A stretch of DNA of 64,000 bases, taken from positions 62,001-126,000 of the forward strand of contig JALHLK010000010.1 of the NCBI GenBank assembly GCA_022844565.1, read 5' to 3'. The notes under the pieces are model-generated. The model searched no databases and was not told where the DNA came from. It saw only the letters and a program-made list of their open reading frames with translations. The stretch comes from Saprospiraceae bacterium (lineage in GTDB: Bacteria; Bacteroidota; Bacteroidia; Chitinophagales; Saprospiraceae). Position numbers and translations under genes: made by a program. Numbering within the stretch: position 1 is the stretch's first letter; each line of letters begins with the position of its first letter. Below are positions 38,071 through 47,459 of this stretch, piece by piece.

Positions 38071-38273
38071 TACGGTTTATAAACCACAGTAAAAAATTGT
38101 CAACCCTATGGAGCCCGATTTTATTGCTAATTTTACATTTAAGTAAGAACTTTTTCGACTGTATCTCGATTTGTGTGGGTAAATATGTATCGTACCGATA
38201 GCACTCAATAGTTATTTTTAGCTTTGATGTTACGGGTTATAAACCGCAGTTACAAAATTTGTCAACCCTACGG
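38071..38273. repeat. Direct repeat pair of about 42 bp
   Basis: Copy 1 (38071-38111) and copy 2 (38231-38273) share TACGGnTTATAAACC, CAGT and TTGTCAACCCTA. Copy 1 contains the perfect 12-bp palindrome GGTTTATAAACC. The rest of 37821-38387 holds no gene. Confidence 0.7.
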
Positions 38274-38387
38274 GTCTACACAATATAAATTATACCTTTT
38301 TGCTTAATCTTTTTTCCTTTCACGGCTTTAAAATATTAAAAAGTTGCAATGGCTATGTTTGAAAATTTTGCCTAGATTATGAAATAA

Positions 38388-39362
38388 TTATTGAAAATTC
38401 AAATCCTTTGTAAGATCATTATTTTTTAATCTATCAGCGGTATTTCTGCTTAGAGGTAGGTTTTTTATCTCCGTTTTATAGATACTTCCAAAAACTCCTC
38501 TACCAAGACTAAAATTGCTGAAAACGGGAACCTCGCCACTAGCTGTGATACCTAAATTAGCGGTACTAACCTTATTAAAGTCTTGAAGACTGTTTCCACC
38601 AGAGGTAAAGATAACATCAATGCCATCTACATATCTTTTAATCGTTGGTGATTTTTCAAGTGTACTTCCTAAAAGCGAAAAGAACTCTTTGCCACTAAAT
38701 TCGTATCTACTTATTGAGATATTTGAAAACAAGGGCCATTCGATGATTTTGGAGGTGAAAGGGCCATTATTTCTACTTTCTTGGACCTTAATGATAAGTC
38801 TCATAGAATAGATAATAGAGTTTTTGCCAGGATTCCACGAGTAGCGTGTCAATTGGGTATCGTCGAAGTCTAGATTTCCACTTGCGTTAGGTCTAATTAA
38901 AAAACTTTGTGCAAGTATCTTTGTAGATGCACTAAAACTTTCATTTTCCTGGGTTTTTATTGTTAATTTGTAGTCATCGTCGCTATTCCAGTTAATGTTT
39001 TGATTTTTTAGTTTATAAAGTGTATTGGGTAATTTTGCAAAGGCCCCATCTTTTCTTTGGTACCCCTCTTTTGCACCATCTACCTCTTTAAATGTGAATT
39101 TTTGATTCGTCCTTACATTACTCAATTCTATTATTGGATTTGAATAATATAGATTTTTCACATCTAAGGCAAGTTCCGATGGAGGACGATTTTCGTCTAT
39201 AAAACTTTTTTCTAATCTTATGTAGTGTGCGGTATCAGTAGGATCAATAATGGCATATGTTACAGGTATAGGTGCTCCATTTTCGGTTAAGTTAAAATCA
39301 TTACTACATGAGTTAAACAGAATAGATAGCAGTACTAGAAAAGAAAATTCAAACTTTTTCAT
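38388..39362 (-). CDS. DUF4249-like lipoprotein
   Basis: A 324-residue lipoprotein (lipobox LFNSC, Cys19). The rest is beta-rich. Features that resemble DUF4249 proteins are the early PIPVTYAIIDPTDTAHYIRL segment and the C-terminal GEVPVFSNFSLGRGVFGS. No catalytic motif is seen. It is 4 nt downstream of mltG and so probably belongs to the panB-mltG unit, although no functional link is known. The family assignment is tentative. Confidence 0.7.
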   Translation of the reverse strand: MKKFEFSFLVLLSILFNSCSNDFNLTENGAPIPVTYAIIDPTDTAHYIRLEKSFIDENRPPSELALDVKNLYYSNPIIELSNVRTNQKFTFKEVDGAKEGYQRKDGAFAKLPNTLYKLKNQNINWNSDDDYKLTIKTQENESFSASTKILAQSFLIRPNASGNLDFDDTQLTRYSWNPGKNSIIYSMRLIIKVQESRNNGPFTSKIIEWPLFSNISISRYEFSGKEFFSLLGSTLEKSPTIKRYVDGIDVIFTSGGNSLQDFNKVSTANLGITASGEVPVFSNFSLGRGVFGSIYKTEIKNLPLSRNTADRLKNNDLTKDLNFQ

Positions 39363-39366
39363 TTGT

Positions 39367-40392
39367 TTATTTAATACCTTCGGAATTTAGCCAATTTTGA
39401 TAAACACGGGCATTGGCCAAATGGTCACTATAAGTTACCGCAAAATTATGACCAGAGTTATAGCCAGGTTTGGCACAGAAAAATATATAATCGTGCTTTT
39501 GCGGATTGAGCACACCTTTAATGCTACTCATACTTGGCATACATATTGGTCCTGGTGGAAGACCTGAGTACATGTATGTATTGTATGGTGAATCGAAAGC
39601 TAAATGCACATTTAATACACGTCTGATTGTAAAATCTTGTAAAGCAAATACAACAGTAGGATCTGCAGCCAGCCTTTCACCAATTTTTAATCTATTTTGA
39701 TATACCCCGGCTATAATAGGATGCTCTTCGGCAAAATTTGATTCTCTATCAACAATAGAAGCTAATGTGTACGCCTCTTCGGCACTTAACCCGATATTAT
39801 TAAGGTTGTTTTTATTTTTTTCAAAAAAGTCTTTACGATATTGATAAAGTCTATCAAATACTTTTTCGGGTTTATCTGTCCAAAACATCTCATATGTGTC
39901 AGGCAAGAAGCAAGTCATTAGTGTTTCTCGAGTTTTACCATATTTTTGGAGTGTTGAAGGGGAGTTAAGATAATCTAAGAAGGTTAAACTATCTGCTTCA
40001 AAATAGTTGGAAACCGCTCCTGCAAGTTCAGGAATTATTCTTACATTATTAATGGTCATTTTGATAGGGTCTTGAGCACCTGACCGAAGTTTTGTAATCA
40101 ATTGTCTATTTCCCGACCCTTTTTTTATCACAAATCTACCTGGAGGAACACTTGATTTATTGTATTTCATTAAAGAAGCAATTAAGTCAAACGATGAAAG
40201 GCTTTTTAAAATATCCTTTTCTTTCAAAATATTGACCACATCATCGTAAGAGGAACCTGATGGAATAAATATTTCTGAGTCTTGACTGATATTTGTGTTG
40301 TCTTTGTATATGATTGAATAACCATAAAATGCAGCTCCAATTCCTATGATTCCTAACAGAAGTATTACCCTGAATAATATCTTTTTTGACAT
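39367..40392 (-). CDS. mltG: Endolytic murein transglycosylase
   Basis: A 341-residue inner-membrane enzyme that cuts nascent glycan strands and sets their length. The ATG at 40392 (MSKKILFRVILLLGIIGIG) puts one transmembrane helix at the N-terminus and leaves 16 nt after panB. The upstream in-frame ATG at 40458 would overlap panB by 50 nt and add a polar tail. A LysM-like part follows. The YceG catalytic region has the active-site glutamate in ASIVDRESNFAEEHPIIAGV and the conserved YQNRLKIGERLAADPTV. Confidence 0.9.
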   Translation of the reverse strand: MSKKILFRVILLLGIIGIGAAFYGYSIIYKDNTNISQDSEIFIPSGSSYDDVVNILKEKDILKSLSSFDLIASLMKYNKSSVPPGRFVIKKGSGNRQLITKLRSGAQDPIKMTINNVRIIPELAGAVSNYFEADSLTFLDYLNSPSTLQKYGKTRETLMTCFLPDTYEMFWTDKPEKVFDRLYQYRKDFFEKNKNNLNNIGLSAEEAYTLASIVDRESNFAEEHPIIAGVYQNRLKIGERLAADPTVVFALQDFTIRRVLNVHLAFDSPYNTYMYSGLPPGPICMPSMSSIKGVLNPQKHDYIFFCAKPGYNSGHNFAVTYSDHLANARVYQNWLNSEGIK

Positions 40393-40408
40393 AAAACTTT
40401 TTGAATTT

Positions 40409-41227
40409 TTAGTATTGTTCTTTTTCGTTTGGAAAGTCTGAAGATCTGACATCTTCAATGTAATTTTCTACGGATTCTTTGATGACGGTGTACAAATCGG
40501 CATATCGTCTTAAAAATCTTGGATTAAAATCTTTTGTAATTCCAAGTAAGTCGTGACTCACTAAGACTTGCCCATCGCAACCATTCCCAGCCCCGATTCC
40601 TATTACGGGTATTTCAAGACTTTGAGCTACTTGTGTTGCTAGTGTTGACGGTATTTTCTCTAATACGATGCCAAAACAACCTGCTTTTTGTAGAAGTTTA
40701 GCATCACTTATCAGTTTATTTGCTTCATCTTCCTCCTTAGCTCTTACAGAGTAGGTTCCATACTTGTAGATGGATTGTGGCATTAAACCTAGATGTCCCA
40801 TCACAGGAATGCCTGATGCAATTATTTTATAAACAGCCTCAATTATTTCTTGTCCTCCTTCTAGTTTAACTGCATGCGCACCAGATTCTTTCATTATCCT
40901 GACAGCAGACTCCAAAGCTTTACCTGGATTAGATTGGTAAGAGCCGAAAGGTAAGTCTACTACAACTAAAGCTTTCGTTACTCCTCTTACCACAGATTGG
41001 GCATGATAAATCATCTGATCAAGCGTAATGGGTAGCGTAGTCTCGTGACCTGCCATCACATTGGAAGCACTATCACCCACTAAAATAATGTCAATTCCAG
41101 CGTCATCTAGGATCTTAGCCATGCTGTAATCGTAGCCAGTTAACATCGTTATCTTTTTACCTTCATTTTTCATTTGCATCAGAACATGCGTGGTGATGCG
41201 CTTTACATCTTTTAGTGCGGTTGACAT
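40409..41227 (-). CDS. panB: 3-methyl-2-oxobutanoate hydroxymethyltransferase
   Basis: A 272-residue TIM-barrel enzyme that adds a hydroxymethyl group from methylene-tetrahydrofolate to ketoisovalerate, the first step to pantothenate and CoA. Signature blocks are [51 protein letters not shown] and [16 protein letters not shown]. Metal-binding aspartate and glutamate positions are intact. It is the first gene of a unit with mltG and the DUF4249-like gene. The minus strand has TAATTTTG at 41271-41278, a likely -7 box. Confidence 0.96.
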   Translation of the reverse strand: MSTALKDVKRITTHVLMQMKNEGKKITMLTGYDYSMAKILDDAGIDIILVGDSASNVMAGHETTLPITLDQMIYHAQSVVRGVTKALVVVDLPFGSYQSNPGKALESAVRIMKESGAHAVKLEGGQEIIEAVYKIIASGIPVMGHLGLMPQSIYKYGTYSVRAKEEDEANKLISDAKLLQKAGCFGIVLEKIPSTLATQVAQSLEIPVIGIGAGNGCDGQVLVSHDLLGITKDFNPRFLRRYADLYTVIKESVENYIEDVRSSDFPNEKEQY

Positions 41228-41542
41228 ATTATATTATTTGTACTGTGACTTCTCATTTATTTTACTAATGCAAAATTACTATTTTACAAACAGAATTTAT
41301 TACTACTTTATTATTAAATTTACTTTTACCTATAAATCTAGTGCTCTGTCCAGATGAAAAACTTAGGTATTTATTGTGCTTTTGTACAATTTTTTAGCGG
41401 AGCTCATCTTAACCATCACGATAGCAATCGAGATTATTCAGTCAGTTAAAGTGCCTTTTTTTACCAAGTTGGAAAGATTTCGAACGTGGTGAATTTTGTT
41501 TTGAATCCTCATAACAAATTTCATTTTAGATATTTAGCTTTT

Positions 41543-41841
41543 AACCCAGTTTACGCATTAGAAATTAACTGCAAGAAATATAAACTACATAGCTTACATT
41601 TGTAATAGCTGTGACGGGGCGCCACAGTTCAATACTAAATTGACTTGCGGTCAATTTTTAACGTCTTTCATGTCCTCTATGCAGCTTAGGCTGCAAAAAT
41701 TATTGGAGAAGCTAAAATCCAGTTGGTTTTAGTTCGCTGCTAAATTGATATTTCGGATATCAATTTTTTACGCAGCTCATGTGCTTCACTACTATTTTGC
41801 CTAATTTCCTTTCGAATAAAGTCCAATGCGTATTCTGGGTT
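41543..41841. ncRNA. Hairpin-rich non-coding element bounded by inverted repeats
   Basis: Ends AACCCAGTTTACGCATT (41543-41559) and AATGCGTATTCTGGGTT (41825-41841) are complementary at 14 of 17 positions. Inside are five hairpins: 41609-41627, 41637-41657 (8 bp perfect), 41681-41694, 41712-41732 and 41742-41766 (10 bp perfect). The hairpins at 41637 and 41742 lie in a repeated context (CTAAATTGA ... TCAATTTTT ... ACG). There is no gene in this 683-nt gap. It could be a miniature mobile element or a structured RNA, with strand unknown. Confidence 0.5.
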
Positions 41842-41885
41842 TAAGTGTAAAAGGCCAAAAGAATACAGTTATGAAAGATTTATCT

Positions 41886-41893
41886 TAGATTTG
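41886..41893 (+). promoter_or_regulatory. Candidate -7 box for the VOC protein
   Basis: TAGATTTG fits TAnnTTTG just 17 nt before the ATG at 41911, implying a very short leader. Confidence 0.45.
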
Positions 41894-41910
41894 TAAGAAA
41901 TTAATATGAA

Positions 41911-42339
41911 ATGAAAAAATATTTTTCAATTTTTCTGTTTTTATGGTGCACTACATGGTTGATTGGACAAGGTAAAATTGACATTATAGACCATAATCAT
42001 GTTGCTCTCCAAGTTAAAGACTTACAAGTTGCGGCAAAGTTTTATGCCGAAATTCTACAACTCGAATCAATACCAGTCCCAGAAAATTTAAAAGCCATAA
42101 GAGCATGGTTTAAAGTAGGAGATTATCAGATACATTTATTAGACAATAGGGTAGAGCCATTACATGACGATCGCAATGGCAGGCACATTGCTTTATTTGT
42201 AAAATCGATTGATTCTGCTGCCAAATATTTGGATCAAATAGGAGTTAAATACCATAGTCAAGTACGATTTGATGGTGTAAGGCAGCTATATTTAGCAGAT
42301 CCTGATGGACATCTGATCGAATTAAATCAAAAATCCTAA
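41911..42339 (+). CDS. Exported VOC/glyoxalase-like protein
   Basis: A 142-residue protein with a signal peptide (FSIFLFLWCTTWLIGQ), unusual for a vicinal-oxygen-chelate protein. The mature part is one VOC domain: two beta-alpha-beta-beta-beta halves starting DHNHVALQVKDLQVAAKFY and RHIALFVKSIDSAAKYL. Likely metal ligands are H29 and the glutamate near the end (DGHLIELN). VOC proteins cover glyoxalases, dioxygenases and resistance proteins, so the reaction is open. Its stop overlaps the 3' end of the convergent methyltransferase gene by 4 nt. Confidence 0.82.
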   Translation: MKKYFSIFLFLWCTTWLIGQGKIDIIDHNHVALQVKDLQVAAKFYAEILQLESIPVPENLKAIRAWFKVGDYQIHLLDNRVEPLHDDRNGRHIALFVKSIDSAAKYLDQIGVKYHSQVRFDGVRQLYLADPDGHLIELNQKS

Positions 42340-43472
42340 ACTCTTTGGCTACCTTCGTAAATTTCATATTTTTGAAACTCTGCTTCAAGTCCACCATTCA
42401 ATACGTGTGTACGTTTATTGGGTTTTAGTCCAATACTTTTTAGCGCTTCAATATTGCTTGATACGATGTAAAAAGTACTATTGATGTAATATTTTTTTAA
42501 TTGGTCACCGATTTTGCTATAAAAATCAGTGGCCTCTTCCAGTTTAAGTCTTTCGTCATAAGGGGGATTGGTGATGGCAACATGATCTTCAAATTTTTCT
42601 GTACTAAAAAAGTCTTTTCGTTCGAAGTCAATATACGAGGCAATTCCTGCTTCTTTTGCGTTGGTTTCAGCCGCCTTCAAGGATTGGAGAGATTTGTCTT
42701 TTGCTTTTATTTTAAAAGTAGGTATTCGATCTTTTTGACTATAAGCTTCGGATTTAATCTTTTCATAGGCTGTTTTATCAAAATCTTTCCAATTCATAAA
42801 ACCAAATTTGCGAGACTTAGTATGAGGAGGAAGATCTGCAGCAATCAGTGCTGCTTCTATTGCCAAAGTACCAGATCCGCACATGGGGTCGATAAATTTT
42901 TGTGTTGGTTGCCATCCACTGAGTTTAATAAGTCCAGCTGCAAGTACTTCATTAAGCGGTGCTTCAACGGGGTAAATACGATACCCTCTCATATTTAATG
43001 GATCACCACTAGCATCAATAGATACGGTCATCATTTGATTATCTCTGACATGGATATCAACCCAAAAATCTGGACTCACTGGATTGATATTGGGCCTTTT
43101 ATCAAATTTTGAATAAAACCTGTCAACGATACCATCCTTTACTTTTTGGCCTAAAAACATCGAATGGTTCATTTGGTTGGAGAAGGTCACTGCCCTAATA
43201 GCAAAAGTATCTTTAATAGTAAATAAAGTCTCCCAAGGCATTTTTTTAATCTTAAGATAGATGTCATCATAAGAGCTAACCTTATATTCTCCCATGAATT
43301 TCTGTATTCTTATTGCAGTTCGAAGTAAAAGGCACGATTTATAGAGCAACGCATCATCTCCTTCATATTTAACTGCCCTAGTAAGTTTTTCAATATTTGT
43401 ACCTCCTAGATCGCTAATTTCTTTCGTCAATACTTCCTCTAACCCTTTTAGCGTTTTTGCTATTATAATCAC
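42336..43472 (-). CDS. THUMP-domain RNA methyltransferase (RlmL-like)
   Basis: A 378-residue enzyme. An N-terminal ferredoxin-like/THUMP region (about 1-155, TLKGLEEVLTKEISDLGG, VDIHVRDNQMMTVSIDASG) binds RNA. The Rossmann methyltransferase part has the SAM site FIDPMCGSGTLAIEAALIA and the catalytic motif TNPPYDERL, typical of N2-guanine methyltransferases. It corresponds to the first half of E. coli RlmL, which methylates 23S rRNA. The second RlmK half is absent, as in many relatives. It overlaps the VOC gene tail-to-tail. Confidence 0.9.
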   Translation of the reverse strand: MIIIAKTLKGLEEVLTKEISDLGGTNIEKLTRAVKYEGDDALLYKSCLLLRTAIRIQKFMGEYKVSSYDDIYLKIKKMPWETLFTIKDTFAIRAVTFSNQMNHSMFLGQKVKDGIVDRFYSKFDKRPNINPVSPDFWVDIHVRDNQMMTVSIDASGDPLNMRGYRIYPVEAPLNEVLAAGLIKLSGWQPTQKFIDPMCGSGTLAIEAALIAADLPPHTKSRKFGFMNWKDFDKTAYEKIKSEAYSQKDRIPTFKIKAKDKSLQSLKAAETNAKEAGIASYIDFERKDFFSTEKFEDHVAITNPPYDERLKLEEATDFYSKIGDQLKKYYINSTFYIVSSNIEALKSIGLKPNKRTHVLNGGLEAEFQKYEIYEGSQRV

Positions 43473-43521
43473 TATTTCAAATTTTATGCAAAGAAAACAC
43501 TTTTTGTTTTCAGTTGTTAGT

Positions 43522-43529
43522 TACCTTTG
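43522..43529 (+). promoter_or_regulatory. Candidate -7 box for the alpha/beta hydrolase
   Basis: TACCTTTG fits TAnnTTTG, 28 nt before the ATG. A TTTG at 43503-43506 is 15 nt upstream, slightly closer than the usual -33 spacing. Confidence 0.45.
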
Positions 43530-43557
43530 GAAATATATAAAACTATATCGAAAATAG

Positions 43558-44328
43558 ATGTTGTATCATAAAGTTTATAGAGCTGCAAATGAAAACCCAA
43601 AATGGGTAACCTTTATCCATGGAGCTGGAGGTAGCTCTTCGATATGGTATAAACAGATTAAATATTTTATGCAATACTTTAATGTATTGGTCATAGATCT
43701 GAGGGGACACGGCAAATCACCAAAGGGAAATGGCACACACAATTACACCTTTAAAGAAATTACTAAAGAGGTAGTAGAAGTACTTGATCATTTAGATATT
43801 AAGAAAACACACATGGTGGGTATTTCTTTAGGTACCATCATCATTCGCGAAATAGCGGAGCATTGTCCAGAAAAAGTCGATAAACTCGTATTAGGCGGAG
43901 CCATTTTAAACTTTAATCTTCAAGGTAAAATATTAATGAAACTAGGCGATTGGTTAAAATCTGTTTTGCCATATATGTTACTTTATAAATTGTTTGCCTT
44001 TGTAATATTACCGCGAAAAAATCATAAAGAGGCCAGAGTTTTGTTTGTTAATGAGGCCAAAAAGTTAGCTCAAAAGGAATTTGTTAGATGGTACAAATTA
44101 ACAGCTTCGGTCAACAAGGTCCTGAAGTTTCATCGGGATGTACCTGTAGCACATCCTACACTTTATTTGATGGGAAGTGAAGACTATATGTTTTTAGAAC
44201 CGATCAAACAAGTAATAAAAGACCAAAAAAATGCCATTCTACAGATTGTACAAGATTGTGGGCACGTGGTAAATGTAGAACAGCCTGTGGTTTTTAATCA
44301 GATGGTATTGGCTTATTTGAAAGATTAA
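43558..44328 (+). CDS. Alpha/beta-fold hydrolase
   Basis: A 256-residue cytoplasmic hydrolase. The oxyanion segment is HGAGGSSSIW (about 21-30), and DLRGHGKSP follows. The nucleophile is S90 in the elbow VGISLGT. The acid is probably the aspartate in GSEDYMF, and the histidine is in DCGHVVNVEQP. A cap region lies at about 125-195. Such proteins are esterases, lipases or C-C hydrolases; the substrate is unknown. It stands alone with its own promoter. Downstream (44344-44400) is a dispersed repeat related to 52767-52831. Confidence 0.88.
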   Translation: MLYHKVYRAANENPKWVTFIHGAGGSSSIWYKQIKYFMQYFNVLVIDLRGHGKSPKGNGTHNYTFKEITKEVVEVLDHLDIKKTHMVGISLGTIIIREIAEHCPEKVDKLVLGGAILNFNLQGKILMKLGDWLKSVLPYMLLYKLFAFVILPRKNHKEARVLFVNEAKKLAQKEFVRWYKLTASVNKVLKFHRDVPVAHPTLYLMGSEDYMFLEPIKQVIKDQKNAILQIVQDCGHVVNVEQPVVFNQMVLAYLKD

Positions 44329-44342
44329 AACCATTTTTTCAA

Positions 44343-44400
44343 AGCTAACAGCTCAAGGCTCAAAGCTAATAGCCATTAAAAATCGTATAGAACCATTAAT
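44343..44400. repeat. Dispersed intergenic repeat, copy 1
   Basis: GCTAACAGCTCAAGGCT at 44344-44360 matches 52767-52783 at 16 of 17 positions. Both are followed by CCATTAAAA and AACCA words. Confidence 0.55.
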
Positions 44401-44412
44401 CTAGACCAAACC

Positions 44413-45324
44413 CTAAATCTTCATCTTACTCCTCTTCATCAAATATTTTTGTAATACTTGATCAAGACCTTTATTGATGTCCGTCTCGACAAAATCAATT
44501 CTATATTGTAAGCATTTCATTTTTAGTCTTTCTTTAAAAGCGGCCACTTTTTCTACATACATCTCTTTTACTTGATTACTCTGAAGTCTGATTTCCTCAC
44601 CGCTTTCCATGTCAACAAAGAGATAAGGCCTATTTTCATATTCAAATGCAACTTCATGCTTTTCATCTACTACGTGGAATAATACAACTTCGTGTTTAGC
44701 ATATTTCAAGTGTTGTAGCGCGAGGAATAAATCCTCAGTGTCATCTCCGCCTTCAAACATATCGCTAAAAATGATGACTAATGAACGCTTATGAATACTG
44801 TCTGCTATTTGGTGTATGGCTTTGGCAGCAGATGTGGTCTTATGATGGTTGGGCGATTTAATCAATTTATCTAAATAAGTAAGTAACAATTGGTAGTGCG
44901 TGGTAGAAGATTTGCACCCTGTATGTTCGATCACTTCATCTTCAAAAAGGCTCAAACCGAAGGCATCTCTTTGTCTTCTGAATAGGTTCATAAGGCACGC
45001 TGCAGCAAGAGCGCTATATTCAAGTTTGTTTATTTTTGAGTTTTCGGGAAAGTACATAGAAGAAGATGTATCGATGATAATTTGACATCTTAAATTGGTT
45101 TCTTCTTCAAATTTTTTGATAAACATTTTGTCAGAACGCGCAAATACTTTCCAATCAATGTCCTTGGTGGACTCACCTTGATTGTAGATCCTGTGTTCTG
45201 CAAACTCCACACTAAATCCGTGAAATGGACTTTTATGAAGACCAATGATAAAACCTTCGACTACTTGACGAGCCAATAAATCTAGGTTTTCTATTTGTTT
45301 TACATCAAAATTATCAAAAAACAT
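44413..45324 (-). CDS. DUF58-domain protein
   Basis: A 303-residue cytoplasmic protein of the type usually partnered with MoxR AAA ATPases and von Willebrand factor A proteins. The DUF58 block (RIYNQGESTKDIDWKVFAR) is at about 47-65. A VWA-like fold follows with the metal-site motif DTSSSM (about 90-95). The usual MoxR and membrane VWA genes are not adjacent here. Its minus-strand -7 box TACCTTTG is at 45397-45404. Confidence 0.88.
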   Translation of the reverse strand: MFFDNFDVKQIENLDLLARQVVEGFIIGLHKSPFHGFSVEFAEHRIYNQGESTKDIDWKVFARSDKMFIKKFEEETNLRCQIIIDTSSSMYFPENSKINKLEYSALAAACLMNLFRRQRDAFGLSLFEDEVIEHTGCKSSTTHYQLLLTYLDKLIKSPNHHKTTSAAKAIHQIADSIHKRSLVIIFSDMFEGGDDTEDLFLALQHLKYAKHEVVLFHVVDEKHEVAFEYENRPYLFVDMESGEEIRLQSNQVKEMYVEKVAAFKERLKMKCLQYRIDFVETDINKGLDQVLQKYLMKRSKMKI

Positions 45325-45425
45325 ATGTTTGTTTTACTATCTTATCTAAATAACATTGTAACAATAAAAGACATAATTGTTACGATTATTGTTTTACAAA
45401 GGTAATAAAAATGTTTCTACCAAGA

Positions 45426-46253
45426 CTATATATCTCTTTTCTTAAAAATCACCCATGTAAGACATACGATGACAATACTATAAATCAACGCCGATATAGA
45501 CGCCTCTCCAAAAGTCAATAAAGGTTTGAAGCCCCAAGCCTTCTCCATCCAAAAGTCTGGAAGCTTGAATAGAGGATTGGGCATAATGTCTTCTATACTA
45601 TTGATAGGGTAGAAAAGTATACTTCTATGTTTGAAATAGTATAAATGTAACATCCTCATCAAAAATTCAAATATAAAGATGTATCCAAAATATGCTATGG
45701 TAGTTAACCCGCTACGTCTAATCAGAAATACCAACAAATTAGCAAAACTCAGATATCCAAAACTCATCAACCAAAACCTTGGGATAGCGTAATTGCTATC
45801 AAATATGATTTGAAAATCGAGATCACTTGTGTGGATGACCCCATAAATTAGCGTTGAAAGCGTATAAATAAGGGTAGCAAAAGTAGCATAAGTAATGACT
45901 ACCAAAAATTTAGATAAAAAATAATCTTGTTTTGTCCATCCATTGATGATAGATTGTCTGACAGTCTTGTATGAAAACTCTTGACAACCTTGTTGGATAA
46001 CTAGAAAGCCTAAGAAGATACACACAAGCCAATTTCCTATTTGACCTTGGTAATCCCAAACCGTAGGAAATTCGAAGAAGGTCTCGACAGAAGGTAGTGG
46101 TGGGGAAACATTGGGGACCACTTCTTTGGCATACAAAATGATAAAACAAAATAATAATGTGAAAATGCCGAGGATCACCTTCGAAAGGTTATGATATCGG
46201 TATTTTTCGAATTCTATTTGTAGGAAATAAAGGTATTTATTTATTTGGGTCAT
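45426..46253 (-). CDS. ABC-2-type transporter permease
   Basis: A 275-residue inner-membrane protein with six predicted transmembrane helices (for example VILGIFTLLFCFIILYA, WLVCIFLGFLVIQQG and LIYSIVIVCLTWVIF) and the cytoplasmic EFSYKTVRQSIINGWTKQ loop typical of ABC-2 permeases. Its gene is 3 nt downstream of the ATPase gene. The pair is probably an exporter or self-protection pump with unknown cargo. Confidence 0.86.
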   Translation of the reverse strand: MTQINKYLYFLQIEFEKYRYHNLSKVILGIFTLLFCFIILYAKEVVPNVSPPLPSVETFFEFPTVWDYQGQIGNWLVCIFLGFLVIQQGCQEFSYKTVRQSIINGWTKQDYFLSKFLVVITYATFATLIYTLSTLIYGVIHTSDLDFQIIFDSNYAIPRFWLMSFGYLSFANLLVFLIRRSGLTTIAYFGYIFIFEFLMRMLHLYYFKHRSILFYPINSIEDIMPNPLFKLPDFWMEKAWGFKPLLTFGEASISALIYSIVIVCLTWVIFKKRDI

Positions 46254-46256
46254 GAC

Positions 46257-47147
46257 TTAAGATTTAGAGGTAATGGTGATGAATTCTTCTTCTAATTTTC
46301 GAGTACGGACCACTAAATGCGTGAGTGCAATACCGTCGTTTAAGAGAAGTGTGTTTAATTGAGCAGCATTGATATCTTCTGTAATACTACACTCAATAAA
46401 GTTCTTCTCTTTTTTGATTAATTTTATAAATTCTTTGTCCTCAATCCATTGCAGAAGTTTGGGCTGGTCTTCGGCATTGATTTCTGCAAATTGATCATTG
46501 CTTAAGATAGCTCCGATGGGTCCTGATGCCAATAATTCGCCACTTTTTAGAATGGCAACATGGCTGCAAATTTTCTCTACTTCATCAAGAATGTGGCTGG
46601 CCATAATGATCGTTTTATTGCTTTGAGACACGGATTTTATCACGTTGCGAACATCTGCTATACCCTGGGGATCAAGTCCATTGGTAGGCTCATCAAATAT
46701 GAGCACTTCTGGATCGCCTAGCAGTGTTGCACCTATAGCTAATCTTTGTTTCATCCCTAAAGAATAACTTTGAAAAGGTGATTTTCTTCTTTGGATTAAC
46801 CCAACTAATTCTAAAATTTCATCCACTTTAGGGTTGGGAATTTGCTTGATTTTTGCAACGATTCTAAGGTTTTGATCGGCATTGAGATAAGGGTAGAAGT
46901 TAGGTGTTTCTAATACGGCTCCAATTTTCCTACGATGATGGTCTCCATACTTGCCTTCAAACCATATAAAATTGCCGCTATCTTGCTTTAAGATATTGAG
47001 TAAAATGCCCAAAGTGGTGGTTTTGCCGCTACCATTTGGTCCAAGTATCCCAACGACTTCCCCTTGCTGTACAGTCAGGTTCAAATGCCAGAGTGCTTTA
47101 ATACTACCATAAGATTTGGCCAATGCGTTAGTTTCTAAAACAGTCAT
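46257..47147 (-). CDS. ABC transporter ATP-binding protein
   Basis: A 296-residue ATPase. Walker A is GPNGSGKTTT (about 36-45), the signature is YSLGMKQRL, Walker B is VLIFDEPTNGLDPQG, and the H-loop is MASHILDEVE. The C-terminal 80 residues are the extension common to ABC-2 exporters of the CcmA/NatA class. It drives the permease encoded 3 nt downstream. Confidence 0.93.
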   Translation of the reverse strand: MTVLETNALAKSYGSIKALWHLNLTVQQGEVVGILGPNGSGKTTTLGILLNILKQDSGNFIWFEGKYGDHHRRKIGAVLETPNFYPYLNADQNLRIVAKIKQIPNPKVDEILELVGLIQRRKSPFQSYSLGMKQRLAIGATLLGDPEVLIFDEPTNGLDPQGIADVRNVIKSVSQSNKTIIMASHILDEVEKICSHVAILKSGELLASGPIGAILSNDQFAEINAEDQPKLLQWIEDKEFIKLIKKEKNFIECSITEDINAAQLNTLLLNDGIALTHLVVRTRKLEEEFITITSKS

Positions 47148-47373
47148 AGTTTTATTAAAATTTGATGTAATGATAACAATTCTATAAATGAAAGCGAATA
47201 TTAAATAGAGATAATGATGGAAATATTCGATGAAAGCTGAGTGGGAAGGGGAAATATGAAAATATTTAGCAATAAAACTTTAAGTCAAGTATGAATGATA
47301 ATTTTGAAACTATTCGTTTATTATAAAAAATTACTATAATTGTCATTTAAAGGAAATAGACCATACTTTTATT

Positions 47374-47391
47374 ATCACATGATCATGTGAT
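47374..47391. promoter_or_regulatory. Palindromic operator, site A (upstream of the response regulator)
   Basis: ATCACATGATCATGTGAT is an 18-bp perfect palindrome 69 nt before the ATG at 47460. It lies 32 nt before a TAnnTTTG box (47423-47430, TAAATTTG), counted from the 16-bp core 47375-47390. A second possible box, TAGATTTG, is at 47401. No -33 TTG is present. Confidence 0.75.
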
Positions 47392-47422
47392 GCTTAAAAT
47401 TAGATTTGGAATAATAATTGTC

Positions 47423-47430
47423 TAAATTTG
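47423..47430 (+). promoter_or_regulatory. -7 box of the response regulator - kinase operon
   Basis: TAAATTTG fits TAnnTTTG, 29 nt before the ATG. It overlaps the upstream in-frame TTG region (47418), which supports the start at 47460. Confidence 0.55.
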
Positions 47431-47459
47431 TAATTATAATCAGAAATCATCTTAAAGTT

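Noticed and set aside
37935-38201. 88-residue reading frame after ftsK
   Set aside because: Starts inside the ftsK terminator and covers the second copy of the same repeat.
38396-38405. TTCAAATCC resembling a tRNA T-arm
   Set aside because: Lies inside the end of the DUF4249-like gene and no other tRNA arms are nearby.
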